From Pseudooceanicola onchidii (GTDB taxonomy: Bacteria; Pseudomonadota; Alphaproteobacteria; Rhodobacterales; Rhodobacteraceae), in assembly GCF_004959925.1 (NCBI RefSeq), contig NZ_SPUW01000001.1, positions 868,001 through 932,000 on the forward strand: a DNA stretch of 64,000 bases, given 5' to 3'. Below, piece after piece: positions 1 to 8,844 of this stretch. The position numbers and the translations under genes were made by a program. The number at the start of each line of letters is the position of its first letter. The stretch's first letter is position 1. The notes under the pieces were generated by a model. It worked only from the letters and a program-made list of their open reading frames with translations. It was not told the DNA's origin and ran no database searches.

Positions 1-114
1 TTAGACAACGTTGATGCACGTCAGGGAACACATGAACGGCGTCAGGACTTTGGTCATCTTGGTTGCCAAATCCCTGATGCTGGTCAGGCGGGACATGAAG
101 TGCGACCCGTCAAT

Positions 115-140
115 GAAAAAGGGCGACCCGCAGGCCGCCC
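115..140 (-). terminator. Rho-independent terminator of the aminotransferase operon
   Basis: Read on the minus strand, GGGCGGCC-TGCG-GGTCGCCC forms an 8-bp stem (one G-U pair) with a 4-nt loop, followed at once by TTTTTC. It lies about 25 nt beyond the stop codon of the DegT-type aminotransferase and is placed to end the long minus-strand transcript running from about 9.6 kb. Confidence 0.75.
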
Positions 141-165
141 TCAAAGTTCGACAAGTGGATAGATG

Positions 166-1380
166 TCAGGTGCCGTAGGCTTTGACCTGCCCCATGACGT
201 CCTCTGCCGCCGCCACAAGCGCCTGCGCGATCGTCTGGCATTGCTCGACCGTCAAACGGGCCGGAAGGCGGGTATCACAGGCGCGCAGCAGCATGGCGCG
301 AGTCTTGGGCAACTCGGGCAGGTCGGTGATGAACTGCCAGTTCCAGAAGGCGCGCGCATTGTCCGTCGACATGCCGAAAACCTGGACTTTCACGCCCCGT
401 GCGGCAGCGGCATCCTGAAATGCGCGGGTCTCGTCATCCGAGAGACCCTCAAGATTGAACTGAAGACTGTCAGGCGCGCGGACCTCAGCTTCCAGCTTGG
501 CGGGCACCGTAATCCACGGGGATTGTTCGATGATTTCGGCAACGCGGTCGTGGTTGCGCCGTCCGTCCCGGACCCGCCGTGCCAGTTCGGGCAGTTGCGA
601 CCGGGCGATGGCGGCGCTCATGTTCGACAGGCGCAGATTGTAGAGCGGCAGTTTGTTCTGCCAGCGTTCCAGCGCCTCGACCAAGTCGTTCGAGTTCTCT
701 CCATGCCGCGCCTTGTGCTTCTTCCACATGTGCTCATAGGCGCCGGACATGATGATCGCCCGCGCAACCGCATCGGCATCGTCCGTGATCAGGATCCCGC
801 CTTCACCGGAATTGACCATCTTGTAGGACTGGAACGAGAAACAGCCGATCTTGCCGATCGTCCCGATTTTCTGGCCATTCCAAAGGGTGCCAAGAGAATG
901 CGCCGCATCCTCGATCACGGGGATGCCTGCGCTGTCACAGGCCTTCATGATCGCGTCCATGTCAGAGGTATGGCCACGCATGTGGCTGATAATGACCGCC
1001 TGAACGTTCGGAAGCTTGGCGTGGAAGTCCTCAAGATCGATGCGATAATTGTCGCCGCACTCACACAGGACGACGTCGCAATCGGCGTGAACGATCGACG
1101 ACGGGACCGCGGCAAAGGTAAAGGCCGGGATCATCACGCGCGCGCCACGCGGCAGGCCAAGCGCCTTGAGCGACAGGAAAAGCGCGGCGGAACAAGAGGA
1201 TACGGCAAGCGCGTACCGCGTGCCCATCATCTCGGCAAAGTCGGTTTCCAGAAGCGTGACGGGCGCATCTTCGGGGGCCGTATAGCGGAACAGATCCCCG
1301 GATTGCAGCAGGCGCTCGATTTCCTCGCGGGCGGCTTCGGGGATGGGCTCTGCATCGTAGACGTTCGGCGGAAGAGTCAT
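166..1380 (-). CDS. DegT/DnrJ/EryC1/StrS family PLP-dependent aminotransferase
   Basis: A 404-residue protein of the sugar/amine aminotransferase fold. The PLP-binding signature is visible: EDAAH with Asp158 for the pyridine nitrogen, and SFQSYK followed by the SGEGG turn, with Lys187 the expected Schiff-base lysine. I chose ATG at 1380 (MTLPPNVYD) because AGGAAAG lies 7 nt upstream; an in-frame ATG at 1440 exists but adds an unconserved basic tail. It is the last gene of the minus-strand run, 84 nt after the puuB-like oxidase. Family members usually transaminate nucleotide sugars, but no sugar-nucleotide genes are nearby, so here it may act on an amine or aldehyde from the adjacent gamma-glutamylation pathway. 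The substrate is unknown. Confidence 0.85.
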   Translation of the reverse strand: MTLPPNVYDAEPIPEAAREEIERLLQSGDLFRYTAPEDAPVTLLETDFAEMMGTRYALAVSSCSAALFLSLKALGLPRGARVMIPAFTFAAVPSSIVHADCDVVLCECGDNYRIDLEDFHAKLPNVQAVIISHMRGHTSDMDAIMKACDSAGIPVIEDAAHSLGTLWNGQKIGTIGKIGCFSFQSYKMVNSGEGGILITDDADAVARAIIMSGAYEHMWKKHKARHGENSNDLVEALERWQNKLPLYNLRLSNMSAAIARSQLPELARRVRDGRRNHDRVAEIIEQSPWITVPAKLEAEVRAPDSLQFNLEGLSDDETRAFQDAAAARGVKVQVFGMSTDNARAFWNWQFITDLPELPKTRAMLLRACDTRLPARLTVEQCQTIAQALVAAAEDVMGQVKAYGT

Positions 1381-1464
1381 CTTTCGGCTTTCCTGAAGTT
1401 TGTTTTCGGGAAACCTAAACGAAGCGTCTGTGCGAGCCAAATGAAATCTGGGTGACGCTTTGCC

Positions 1465-2769
1465 TCAGATACCCAGCCGGTCACGCAGGGCGAACCAGCT
1501 CATCGCAGCGACCAGGAAAGGCGTGCGCAGCGCGGCGCCGCCGGGGAAGGGCGTGTTGGGCAGGCGAGACATGGCGTCGAAGCCCTCGGCCTGGCCGCGT
1601 ATCGCCTGCGCCATGAGATAACCGGCGTGTGTCGCCGTTCCGAGCCCATGCCCGGAATAGCCGGAGGCCGTGAGGATATTGGGTGCCAAGCGCGCAAAAT
1701 AAGGCAGCCGTTTCATGGTGATGGCCAATGTGCCGCCCCAAGCGTAGTCGATCTTCACATCCCTGAGATGCGGATAGATCTCGGTCATCGGGCGACGCAC
1801 CTTTGCGGCGATGTCGTGGGGGAAGCGATACCCATAGCTTTCGCCGCCGCCGAACAGCAGCCGACCGTCTTCGGAGAGGCGATAGTAGTTCACCACGAAC
1901 TTGTCGTCCGCGACGGCGATATCTTCGCCCAGCACTTTCGCGGCGTCAGGGCCGAGAGGTTCGGTCGCCGCGATGAAATTGTTGATCGGCATCACCCGGG
2001 CGGCCACCCGGCGATCCAGGGTCCCCAGGTAGCCGTTGCACGCCAGAAGAAGGTGATCCGCCGTCACCTGTCCTGCGCCGGTCCGAACCGTGACCTTGGA
2101 CCCGCGCACGACATGATGGACCTCGGATCTTTCAAAAATCTTAACGCCGGCGGACGTGGCCGCCTTGGCCAGCCCGAGCGAGAATTTCAGCGGATGCAGA
2201 TGCGCCGCGCCCCGGTCGATGATGCCGCCCTTGTAGGCGGGCGAGGGGATGATGCGGGCAAAGTCGGCGTCGTCGGGCGTGTCGATCTTCGAATAGCCAT
2301 AGCGCGCGTCCAGATGGGCGGCATAGTCGTGAAGGTGCTGAACCTCGGAGCGCGAAGACCCGGTCCAGGCCACGCCAGGCGTCAAACCGACGTCGATGTC
2401 ATGCTTGAAGATCAGGGACTTGGTGAATTCCTTCGCCTCTTCGCCCAGCTTCCAGAAATGCTGCGCGTCGTCCATCCCGACCATCTTTTCCAGCGTCATC
2501 TGGTCTTGCCGCTGGCCCGATCCCAGCTGTCCGCCGTTGCGTCCTGACGCGCCAAAGCCGACGCGCTGCGCCTCGACCAAGATCACCGACAGGCCGGCCT
2601 CGGCGGCATGCAGCGCGGCCGAGAGGCCCGTGAACCCCGCCCCGATGATGCAGACATCGGCCGTCTCTGCGCCCTTGAGGACCGGAAAGGGCGGCAGAGG
2701 TGTGGCGGTCGCGGCGTAGTAGCTGGGCGGATACTGACCGGGGCGATCGTTGGAGTGCAGCAGGTTCAT
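1465..2769 (-). CDS. puuB: FAD-dependent oxidoreductase, gamma-glutamylputrescine oxidase-like
   Basis: This 434-residue DAO-fold flavoenzyme has the N-terminal dinucleotide motif GAGFTG at residues 43-48 followed by a strand ending in VEA, and the GFGASGRNGG flavin-contact segment typical of the DadA/PuuB group. In the Puu pathway PuuB oxidises gamma-glutamylputrescine to gamma-glutamyl-gamma-aminobutyraldehyde. It starts 12 nt after the end of the puuA-like ligase, so the two are very probably cotranscribed. The pairing with a glutamine-synthetase-like ligase supports a gamma-glutamylamine substrate over a free D-amino acid or sarcosine. No PuuC aldehyde dehydrogenase is encoded nearby. Confidence 0.8.
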   Translation of the reverse strand: MNLLHSNDRPGQYPPSYYAATATPLPPFPVLKGAETADVCIIGAGFTGLSAALHAAEAGLSVILVEAQRVGFGASGRNGGQLGSGQRQDQMTLEKMVGMDDAQHFWKLGEEAKEFTKSLIFKHDIDVGLTPGVAWTGSSRSEVQHLHDYAAHLDARYGYSKIDTPDDADFARIIPSPAYKGGIIDRGAAHLHPLKFSLGLAKAATSAGVKIFERSEVHHVVRGSKVTVRTGAGQVTADHLLLACNGYLGTLDRRVAARVMPINNFIAATEPLGPDAAKVLGEDIAVADDKFVVNYYRLSEDGRLLFGGGESYGYRFPHDIAAKVRRPMTEIYPHLRDVKIDYAWGGTLAITMKRLPYFARLAPNILTASGYSGHGLGTATHAGYLMAQAIRGQAEGFDAMSRLPNTPFPGGAALRTPFLVAAMSWFALRDRLGI

Positions 2770-2781
2770 GACGGCCCCGGA

Positions 2782-4143
2782 TCAGACGTTGAGAAGAAGG
2801 TGCTCACGCTCCCACGGGCTGATAACGCCAAGAAATTCCTCGTATTCTGTGCGTTTCACAATGGAATAGACACGACAGAATTCTTCCCCCAGCACCTCGG
2901 CGATGCCGGTGGCGTCGTCCATGGCATCCAGCGCCTCGCCCAGGGTACGGGGGAAGTCGCCGTCGCCCTCATAGGCGTCACCGCGGAACTGCTTTTCGGC
3001 GCGCTCTTCGCGCATCAGGCCCAGGTAGCCCGCCGCGAGGGACGCCGCGATGCCGAGATAGGGGTTGCAGTCCATTCCCGCGACACGGTTTTCGACGCGC
3101 CGCGCCTCAGGAGAGGAGATCGGCACGCGGATGCCCGTCGTCCGGTTGTCGCGGCCCCATTCCAGGTTGATCGGCGCGGCATGGTCCTTCACGTATCGCC
3201 GGTAAGAGTTAACATAGGGTGCAAGCAGCGGGATCACTTGTGGAAGATGATGCTGCAAGCCCCCGATAAAGCTGTAGAAAGCATCCGTTTCACCCCCCTG
3301 CGGTCCGGTGAACAGGTTGCGTCCGGTTTCCATGTCGATGATCGAATGGTGGATGTGCATCGCGCTGCCCGGGGCATCCCCGATCGGCTTGGCCATGAAG
3401 GTCGCGAAGCAGTCGTGACGCAGGGCAGCTTCGCGGATTAGGCGTTTGAAATAGAAGACTTCATCAGCCAGTCGCACCGGGTTTCCATGGCGCAGGTTGA
3501 TCTCAAGCTGGCCCGCGCCGCCCTCTTGGGTGATACCATCGATTTCGAAACCCTGGGCTTCGGCAAAGTCGTAGATGTCGTCGATCACCGGGCCGAATTC
3601 ATCGACCGCCGTCATCGAATAGGCCTGTCGCGCGGCGGCGGGGCGGCCGGACCGGCCCATCATCGGTTCAATCGGCTTCGCAGGATCAAGGTTGCGCGCG
3701 ACGAGATAGAATTCCATCTCGGGGGCGACGACCGGTTTCCATCCCTGATCTTCATAAAGTTTCACCACGCGTTTCAAGACGTTGCGCGGCGAATAGGGGA
3801 TCGCATTGCCCTTGCGGTCATAGGCGTCGTGGATGACCTGAAGGGTCCAGTCGCCGGTCCAGGGGGCGGCCGTGGCGGTCGAATAATCCGGCCGCAGGGT
3901 CATGTCGGGTTCGATGAATCCTTCGTCCCCTGCCGCTTCGCCCCAGTCGCCGGTGATCGTCTGGAAGAAGATCGAATTGGGCAGGTGGAAGAACTGCTGG
4001 CGGGCGAACTTGGTCGCGGGAACGGCCTTGCCCCGGGCGATGCCGGGCAGGTCGGAAATGATGCATTCGACCTCGTCCAGCCGGCGGCCTTCAAGATAGG
4101 CGCGCGCCGGGTCGGGCAGCTTGTCGGTCCAGTCTTCGCTCAT
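2782..4143 (-). CDS. puuA: Glutamine synthetase family protein, gamma-glutamylputrescine synthetase-like
   Basis: A 453-residue protein of the glutamine synthetase superfamily. It has the catalytic beta-barrel signatures EMEFY, the ATP-contact segment SAMHIHHS, and the arginine-bearing RVPISSPEARRVENR stretch. PuuA-type enzymes join glutamate to putrescine using ATP; related ligases use ethanolamine, isopropylamine or aniline. The start codon overlaps the stop of the upstream amidotransferase gene (ATGA), so translation is probably coupled. A second paralogue lies 0.7 kb upstream, at 4882-6198. The amine substrate cannot be read from sequence. Confidence 0.82.
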   Translation of the reverse strand: MSEDWTDKLPDPARAYLEGRRLDEVECIISDLPGIARGKAVPATKFARQQFFHLPNSIFFQTITGDWGEAAGDEGFIEPDMTLRPDYSTATAAPWTGDWTLQVIHDAYDRKGNAIPYSPRNVLKRVVKLYEDQGWKPVVAPEMEFYLVARNLDPAKPIEPMMGRSGRPAAARQAYSMTAVDEFGPVIDDIYDFAEAQGFEIDGITQEGGAGQLEINLRHGNPVRLADEVFYFKRLIREAALRHDCFATFMAKPIGDAPGSAMHIHHSIIDMETGRNLFTGPQGGETDAFYSFIGGLQHHLPQVIPLLAPYVNSYRRYVKDHAAPINLEWGRDNRTTGIRVPISSPEARRVENRVAGMDCNPYLGIAASLAAGYLGLMREERAEKQFRGDAYEGDGDFPRTLGEALDAMDDATGIAEVLGEEFCRVYSIVKRTEYEEFLGVISPWEREHLLLNV

Positions 4144-4817
4144 GCCATGGCCCTCTGAAAATGGGCCGCGATCTTGTCGGCCTCTGTCTTGTTGTCGACC
4201 GGCATGTCGAGTGCCGCGGCCGCGCCATCGCGCACCGTGGCGTCCAGCGCAGCGCCCCGGACCTTCAGCAACCCGGCAACCTCGCGCCGGTCGAACTCAG
4301 GATGGGGCTGAATGGTGTAGATCCGGTTACCATAGGCTAGCGCCGCATAGGCGCAGCGATCGGACGAGGCCAGCACGCGGGCGCCATCGGGCAGGGCGGT
4401 GACCTGATCCTGATGCCAGGCGTTCAGCGCCTCTTCCCGGTCGTCGAAGCGATAGATCGTGCGTCCGACCGACCAGCCGCCATCGAATTTCTCCACAGTG
4501 CCGCCAAGGGCTTGCGCAATGATCTGGTGCCCGAAGCAGACGCCGACCAGGGGGCGATCCGCGTCCTTGATCGCGCGGATCAGGTCTTCGAGCCGGGGGA
4601 TCCAGGCGTGGTCCTCGTAGGCGCCATACTTCGAGCCCGAGATCAGCCAGCCATCGCAGTCGGTCGCGCTGTCGGGAAAGATGCCGTCGCAGACGGAAAA
4701 GACTTTGAAGTCAAATCCGTAGCCGGAAAGAAAATTCGAGTAGAGCGCGCCATAATCGCCGGTTTCCCCCTGAAGTTCTTCAGGGAAATGGCCGCATTGC
4801 AGGATGCCGATCAGCAT
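4140..4817 (-). CDS. Class I glutamine amidotransferase (possible gamma-glutamyl-amide hydrolase)
   Basis: A 225-residue stand-alone GATase-1 domain with a complete triad: Cys94 in GVCFGHQ, His172 and Glu174 in QPHPEF. It resembles the GuaA-type amidotransferase more than the longer E. coli PuuD. Lying between two glutamine-synthetase-like ligases and overlapping the puuA-like gene by 4 nt, it could hydrolyse a gamma-glutamyl amide intermediate, as PuuD does with gamma-glutamyl-GABA, or act as a glutaminase. The first role is inferred from context only. Confidence 0.75.
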   Translation of the reverse strand: MLIGILQCGHFPEELQGETGDYGALYSNFLSGYGFDFKVFSVCDGIFPDSATDCDGWLISGSKYGAYEDHAWIPRLEDLIRAIKDADRPLVGVCFGHQIIAQALGGTVEKFDGGWSVGRTIYRFDDREEALNAWHQDQVTALPDGARVLASSDRCAYAALAYGNRIYTIQPHPEFDRREVAGLLKVRGAALDATVRDGAAAALDMPVDNKTEADKIAAHFQRAMA

Positions 4818-4881
4818 GAGTCACCAGTTGTTTGGGTTGCGCCGAAGGTAGAGGAGGCGTCGCGGCGCGGCAAGGGGGCCC

Positions 4882-6198
4882 TCAGACGGCCTCCAGGTAG
4901 GTCTTCCAGTGCTGCTCGACCGGCAGCTCGGCCAGACGCTCCTGTTCTTGCCGCTTGGTCAGAACATAGTTCTTGATCAAGGCCTTGGGGAAGATCCGGG
5001 CGATCATCGGATCCTTTTCGAAGGCCGCGATCGCCGAGGTCCAGTCAGGCTTCAGCTGGGGCAGGTCAAGCTCGTAGGCGTTGCCGGAAATCGGCGGCGG
5101 CGCGACCATGCCGTCCTCGATCCCGATCAGCGCGGCGCCCAGGATCGCGGCCAACGCGAGATAGGGGTTGTTGTCGCCCCCGGCCACGCGATGTTCGATG
5201 CGCCGCGCCTTGTTGCTGCCCCCGGGAATACGCAGCGCGGCGGTGCGGTTTTCATACGCCCAGCAGGCCCCCGTAGGCGCGTGGCTGTCTTCGACGAACC
5301 GGTCATAGGAGGGCCCGTGCGGCGCGAAGACGAGTGTCGAGGCCGGCAGCGCCTCGAGGCAGCCTGCCACGGCGTTGTGCAGAAAGGCCGTGCCTTCGGG
5401 TCCGCCGTTGTCGAAGATGTTGTTGCCCTGCCGGTCCATGACCGAGAAATGGACATGCATGCCCGTGCCGGCCTCGTCGAGGTGCGGTTTGGCCATGAAG
5501 GTCCCGGCCATGTCGAACTTGCGGGCCATGCCCTTGATCAGGGCCTTGAACAGCCAGGCATCATCGGCGGCGCGCAGGGCTTCGCGATGTTCCAGGTCGA
5601 TCTCGAACTGGCCAAGCCCGGCTTCGGAAATGGTGGACTGGGCGGGGATATCCATATCCTCGCAGGCCTCGTAGACGGCCGAGATGAAGCCGTCGAAGGC
5701 ATCCAGCTGCCGCAGCGACAGGATGGCGTTGCCCGACAGCGGACGCCCCGATTGCGGGTTTTCCGGCGGGTTCAGCACCGGGCCGCTGTCGTCGACCAGG
5801 TAGAACTCCATCTCGATGCCGGCGTTCACGGTCCAGCCCTTTTCGGCATACCGCTCAAGCACGGCGCGCAGCGCGTGGCGGGGATCGCCCAGGAAGGGCA
5901 TGCCGGTGTCGTGGAACATCTCCATCGGGACCAGAGCCGAGGGCGTGTCCAGCCAGGGCAGCGGCACCGGGCCGCGTTCGGTCGGCATCATGACGCCGTC
6001 GGCATCGCCGCTGTCGAAGACCAGCGGGCTGTCCTTGATATCCGCCCCCCAGACATCGACGTTCAGCACCGACAGGGGCATGCGCACCGATCCCTCGGCC
6101 AGCTTGTCGAAGGCGGACCGGGGCAGGCGCTTGCCCCGCATCTGGCCATTCAGATCAGCAGCGGCGACACGGAACGTGCGGATATTTCCAAGGGTCAT
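4882..6198 (-). CDS. Second glutamine synthetase family ligase
   Basis: A 438-residue glutamine synthetase superfamily protein with EMEFY, TGMHVHFS and the RIPGGSNKARRIEHR segment. It is diverged from the 453-residue paralogue in the same cluster and lacks the N-terminal RxY-type tail of that protein. It begins 3 nt after the end of an ABC permease gene, which ties it transcriptionally to the importer. Glutamate-amine ligase activity is the family expectation. Two such ligases in one cluster suggest two amine acceptors or a heteromeric enzyme, which is my inference. Confidence 0.8.
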   Translation of the reverse strand: MTLGNIRTFRVAAADLNGQMRGKRLPRSAFDKLAEGSVRMPLSVLNVDVWGADIKDSPLVFDSGDADGVMMPTERGPVPLPWLDTPSALVPMEMFHDTGMPFLGDPRHALRAVLERYAEKGWTVNAGIEMEFYLVDDSGPVLNPPENPQSGRPLSGNAILSLRQLDAFDGFISAVYEACEDMDIPAQSTISEAGLGQFEIDLEHREALRAADDAWLFKALIKGMARKFDMAGTFMAKPHLDEAGTGMHVHFSVMDRQGNNIFDNGGPEGTAFLHNAVAGCLEALPASTLVFAPHGPSYDRFVEDSHAPTGACWAYENRTAALRIPGGSNKARRIEHRVAGGDNNPYLALAAILGAALIGIEDGMVAPPPISGNAYELDLPQLKPDWTSAIAAFEKDPMIARIFPKALIKNYVLTKRQEQERLAELPVEQHWKTYLEAV

Positions 6199-6201
6199 GT
6201 T

Positions 6202-7041
6202 TCAACGAACCATCTGGGGCCGGACGCGCAGCCGGGGCCGGGTGGCCTGCGGCAGGTGCCGGTTGAGGTGCCGGTAGACCCGGCCATAGGCAAAGATGAT
6301 CCCGAGGCTCAGCAGGATGAAATAGAAGGCCAGGATCGGGTAGGGGACAAAGGGATTGAAGGTCTTGTCCGCGAAATAGTTGGCGTAATAGAGCGCGTCG
6401 CCCTTCTGCTGCCACGCCGGGAAGGACGAGAAGAAGACCAGCGTCGTCGCATGGGTCAGGAAGATCGACTCGTTCGTGTAGGCGGGCCAGCCAAGGCGCA
6501 GCATCGTCGGGAAGGTGATGCGGCGGAACTTGCTCCAGCCGCTGAAGCCATAGGCATCGGCGGCCTCAAGATCGCCCTTGGGGACGGACCGCAACGCGCC
6601 ATAGAAGATCTCTCCGGCATAGGCCGAGGTATTGAGGAACAGCACGATCAGCGCCCCTGCGCCGGCACGGGTCAGCCAGCGGGTTTCGGCGGTCAGCACG
6701 GTGAAGCCGAGGTTCAGCTCGATCCCGTTCTTGGGCAGCAGGGTGAAGGCCTCGTAGAACAGGAAGAACTGGATGAAGAGCGGCGAGCCCCGGAAGACGA
6801 AGATGAACCATTCCGCCGGCTTGCGCAGCCAGGGCGAGGCCGCGTTGCGCGCCAGCGCCAGCCCGACCGACAGGCCGAACCCCAGAAGCAGGGCGAAGAT
6901 GGCGAAGTAGATGTTCCAGATCAGGCCCGATCCGATCAGCGTGAACTGCTGGCACAGGGTGAAATCCGTCTTCGGCAGCAGCCGTTCCCCGATCCCGATG
7001 GACCGAAGACCGTAGTCCGCGATGGTCTGCATGCAGCTCAT
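6202..7041 (-). CDS. Polar amino acid-type ABC transporter permease (HisM/ArtM-like)
   Basis: A 279-residue inner-membrane protein of the BPD_transp_1 superfamily with several hydrophobic segments and the EAA-loop region (LEAADAYGFSGWSKFRRITFP) that docks on the ATPase. I placed the start at ATG 7041 because it overlaps the stop codon of the upstream permease as ATGA; the frame stays open further upstream but inside that gene. It is expected to pair with the 7038-7913 permease as a heterodimer. An extra periplasmic stretch near the N-terminus (after the first TM) is longer than in HisM. Confidence 0.85.
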   Translation of the reverse strand: MSCMQTIADYGLRSIGIGERLLPKTDFTLCQQFTLIGSGLIWNIYFAIFALLLGFGLSVGLALARNAASPWLRKPAEWFIFVFRGSPLFIQFFLFYEAFTLLPKNGIELNLGFTVLTAETRWLTRAGAGALIVLFLNTSAYAGEIFYGALRSVPKGDLEAADAYGFSGWSKFRRITFPTMLRLGWPAYTNESIFLTHATTLVFFSSFPAWQQKGDALYYANYFADKTFNPFVPYPILAFYFILLSLGIIFAYGRVYRHLNRHLPQATRPRLRVRPQMVR

Positions 7042-7913
7042 GTGCGTGCCTCCTCCATCCCGGCCATGGTGGCCTGACCGCGCGACAGGCGGCGCGACAG
7101 ACGGGCAAAGCCGATCTCGGACACGCGGGTCAGCACGAGGTAGAAGACCAGCAGCGCCAGGAAATACCACAGCCGCCAGTCGGGGTGCGGGTAGTCATAG
7201 GCGTTGGTCTTGCGGCCGCCCAGTTCGCGCGCCCAGAAGACCACGTCCTCGATCCCCAGCAGGAACAGCAGCGGCGTCGCCTTGATCAGGATAAGCCACA
7301 GGTTGGACAGGCCGGGCAGGGCATAGACCCACATCTGCGGCACCAGGATCCGCCAGGTGGCCTGACGACGGGTCATGCCATAGGCTTCGGCGGTTTCCAT
7401 CTGCGCGCGCGGCACGGCGTTCATGGCGCCCGCCAGCACATAGGCCGCGAAGGCCCCGAAGACGAAGGCAAAGGCCGACATGCCAAGCGCCACGCCGTAG
7501 TATTCATGTACCCACTGCGGTGAGGACGACAGGGGCAGTTTCGCCTGCGCGCAGACCACGAAATCACTGCCCTGCCGGACGGCCTCGGTCCAGTCGGGGC
7601 ATTTCCACTTGTGACGCAGCCACTCAAGCCCCTGGTCGAGGGCGAGCGGCATGAAGAGGAAGAAGGCGATGTCGGGCACGCCGCGCACGATCGAGGTATA
7701 GCCAACCCCGAGCCAGCGCACCGGCGCCACATGCGACCGTGAGGCCAGCGCACCTGCAAAGCCGACGGCGAGCGCGATCGGCGCGGTCACCAGCATCAGC
7801 ACGACCACGAAGACAAAGCTTTGGTAGAAGAGGAAATGCTTGCCTGTCGTCAGGTAACACGACAGCCAGGTCAGCCCTTCAAGGGTCTTGGGATCGGCGC
7901 AGTATTCGAACAT
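7038..7913 (-). CDS. Polar amino acid-type ABC transporter permease (HisQ-like)
   Basis: A 291-residue integral membrane protein with the EAA motif METAEAYGMTRRQATWRILVP and the short downstream helix expected of HisQ/GlnP permeases. Residues of about 95-150 form an insertion rich in charged residues and two cysteines (KCPD, VVCAQ), predicted to face the periplasm. Its end overlaps the next permease by 4 nt. With the ATPase and binding protein upstream it completes an importer presumably delivering the substrate of the ligase and oxidase genes downstream. Confidence 0.85.
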   Translation of the reverse strand: MFEYCADPKTLEGLTWLSCYLTTGKHFLFYQSFVFVVVLMLVTAPIALAVGFAGALASRSHVAPVRWLGVGYTSIVRGVPDIAFFLFMPLALDQGLEWLRHKWKCPDWTEAVRQGSDFVVCAQAKLPLSSSPQWVHEYYGVALGMSAFAFVFGAFAAYVLAGAMNAVPRAQMETAEAYGMTRRQATWRILVPQMWVYALPGLSNLWLILIKATPLLFLLGIEDVVFWARELGGRKTNAYDYPHPDWRLWYFLALLVFYLVLTRVSEIGFARLSRRLSRGQATMAGMEEART

Positions 7914-7958
7914 GTCAGATGGGAAAGGGGCGGGGCAGCATGGCCCCGCCCGGATCGC

Positions 7959-8693
7959 TTAGTAGGTCTGGGCGTCTTCGCCGAACCACTTGATGATCAG
8001 CGGGTTCAGCGTCCCGTCGTCTTTCATCGACTGGATGGCCGCGTCGAATTTCGCGCGCAGTTCGCCATCGCTTTCACGCAGGCCCATGCCGACGCCGCCG
8101 CCAAGCGGAACGTAATCGCCGACGAAGGTGTATTCACCGGCGGATTCTTCGACGAAGGGCTTGAGGTAGTCGAGGTCGGCCATGACCGCATCGGCTTCGC
8201 CGTTCTTCACGGCGGCGATGGTTTCGTCGGGCGTCGCGAATTCGACCAGCGTCGCGCCGGTTTCGGCGACGTGGGCCGCCTGGATGGTGCCGGTCTGGGC
8301 CGCCACGACGCCGCCCATGATGTCGACATCATCGCTCAGCGCCATGTAGGCGGAATTCGACGGCGGGGTGTAGTTCTGGGTGAAGTCGATGACCTGGTCA
8401 CGTTCGTCGGTGATCGACATGCCCGCGATGATCACGTCGTAGTTGCCAGAGACGAGGTTCGGGATGATCGAATCCCAGTCGTTGGTGACCCATTCGCAGG
8501 TCAGCTCGGCGCGCTTGCACAGCTCGTCGCCCAGTTCGCGCTCGAACCCGTCGACTTCACCTTTGTCGTTGATGAAGTTGAACGGGGCGTAGGCGCCTTC
8601 GGTGCCCAGGCGAACCGTCTTCGCGTGGCTTTCGGCCATGCCCATGCCGGCCGACAGTGCGACGGCTGCGGCGGAAAGGATGAGTGTCTTCAT
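7959..8693 (-). CDS. Periplasmic substrate-binding protein of the ABC importer
   Basis: A 244-residue SBP_bac_3 family protein. The first 20 residues (MKTLILSAAAVALSAGMGMA) are a signal peptide, followed by the TVRLGTEGAYAPFNF start of the mature domain typical of amino acid and opine binding proteins. GGGAG-like GGGAG 7 nt upstream fixes the start at 8693 over an in-frame ATG at 8771. It sits between the ATPase gene (151 nt upstream) and the permeases (45 nt downstream). The family binds His, Arg, Gln, Glu or opines; a polyamine or amino-amide ligand is possible given the enzymes downstream. Confidence 0.87.
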   Translation of the reverse strand: MKTLILSAAAVALSAGMGMAESHAKTVRLGTEGAYAPFNFINDKGEVDGFERELGDELCKRAELTCEWVTNDWDSIIPNLVSGNYDVIIAGMSITDERDQVIDFTQNYTPPSNSAYMALSDDVDIMGGVVAAQTGTIQAAHVAETGATLVEFATPDETIAAVKNGEADAVMADLDYLKPFVEESAGEYTFVGDYVPLGGGVGMGLRESDGELRAKFDAAIQSMKDDGTLNPLIIKWFGEDAQTY

Positions 8694-8844
8694 ATTTTGA
8701 CTCCCTGTTGGTGCGGCGGGTTTGTGCCGCTTATGATCTGACAGCCTTGTCACGTATTTCCGCTGTGACAAGAGGCTATCGCCCGAATTTTGCGCATCTT
8801 TGCCGCTGACGATACGTCAGGCTTCAATGAAGGGCAGCCCACGG

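Noticed and set aside
1-96. A 31-codon minus-strand open frame with ATG at 96 and stop at 1-3
   Set aside because: It lies just past a strong terminator, has no ribosome site and no recognisable features; too short to support.
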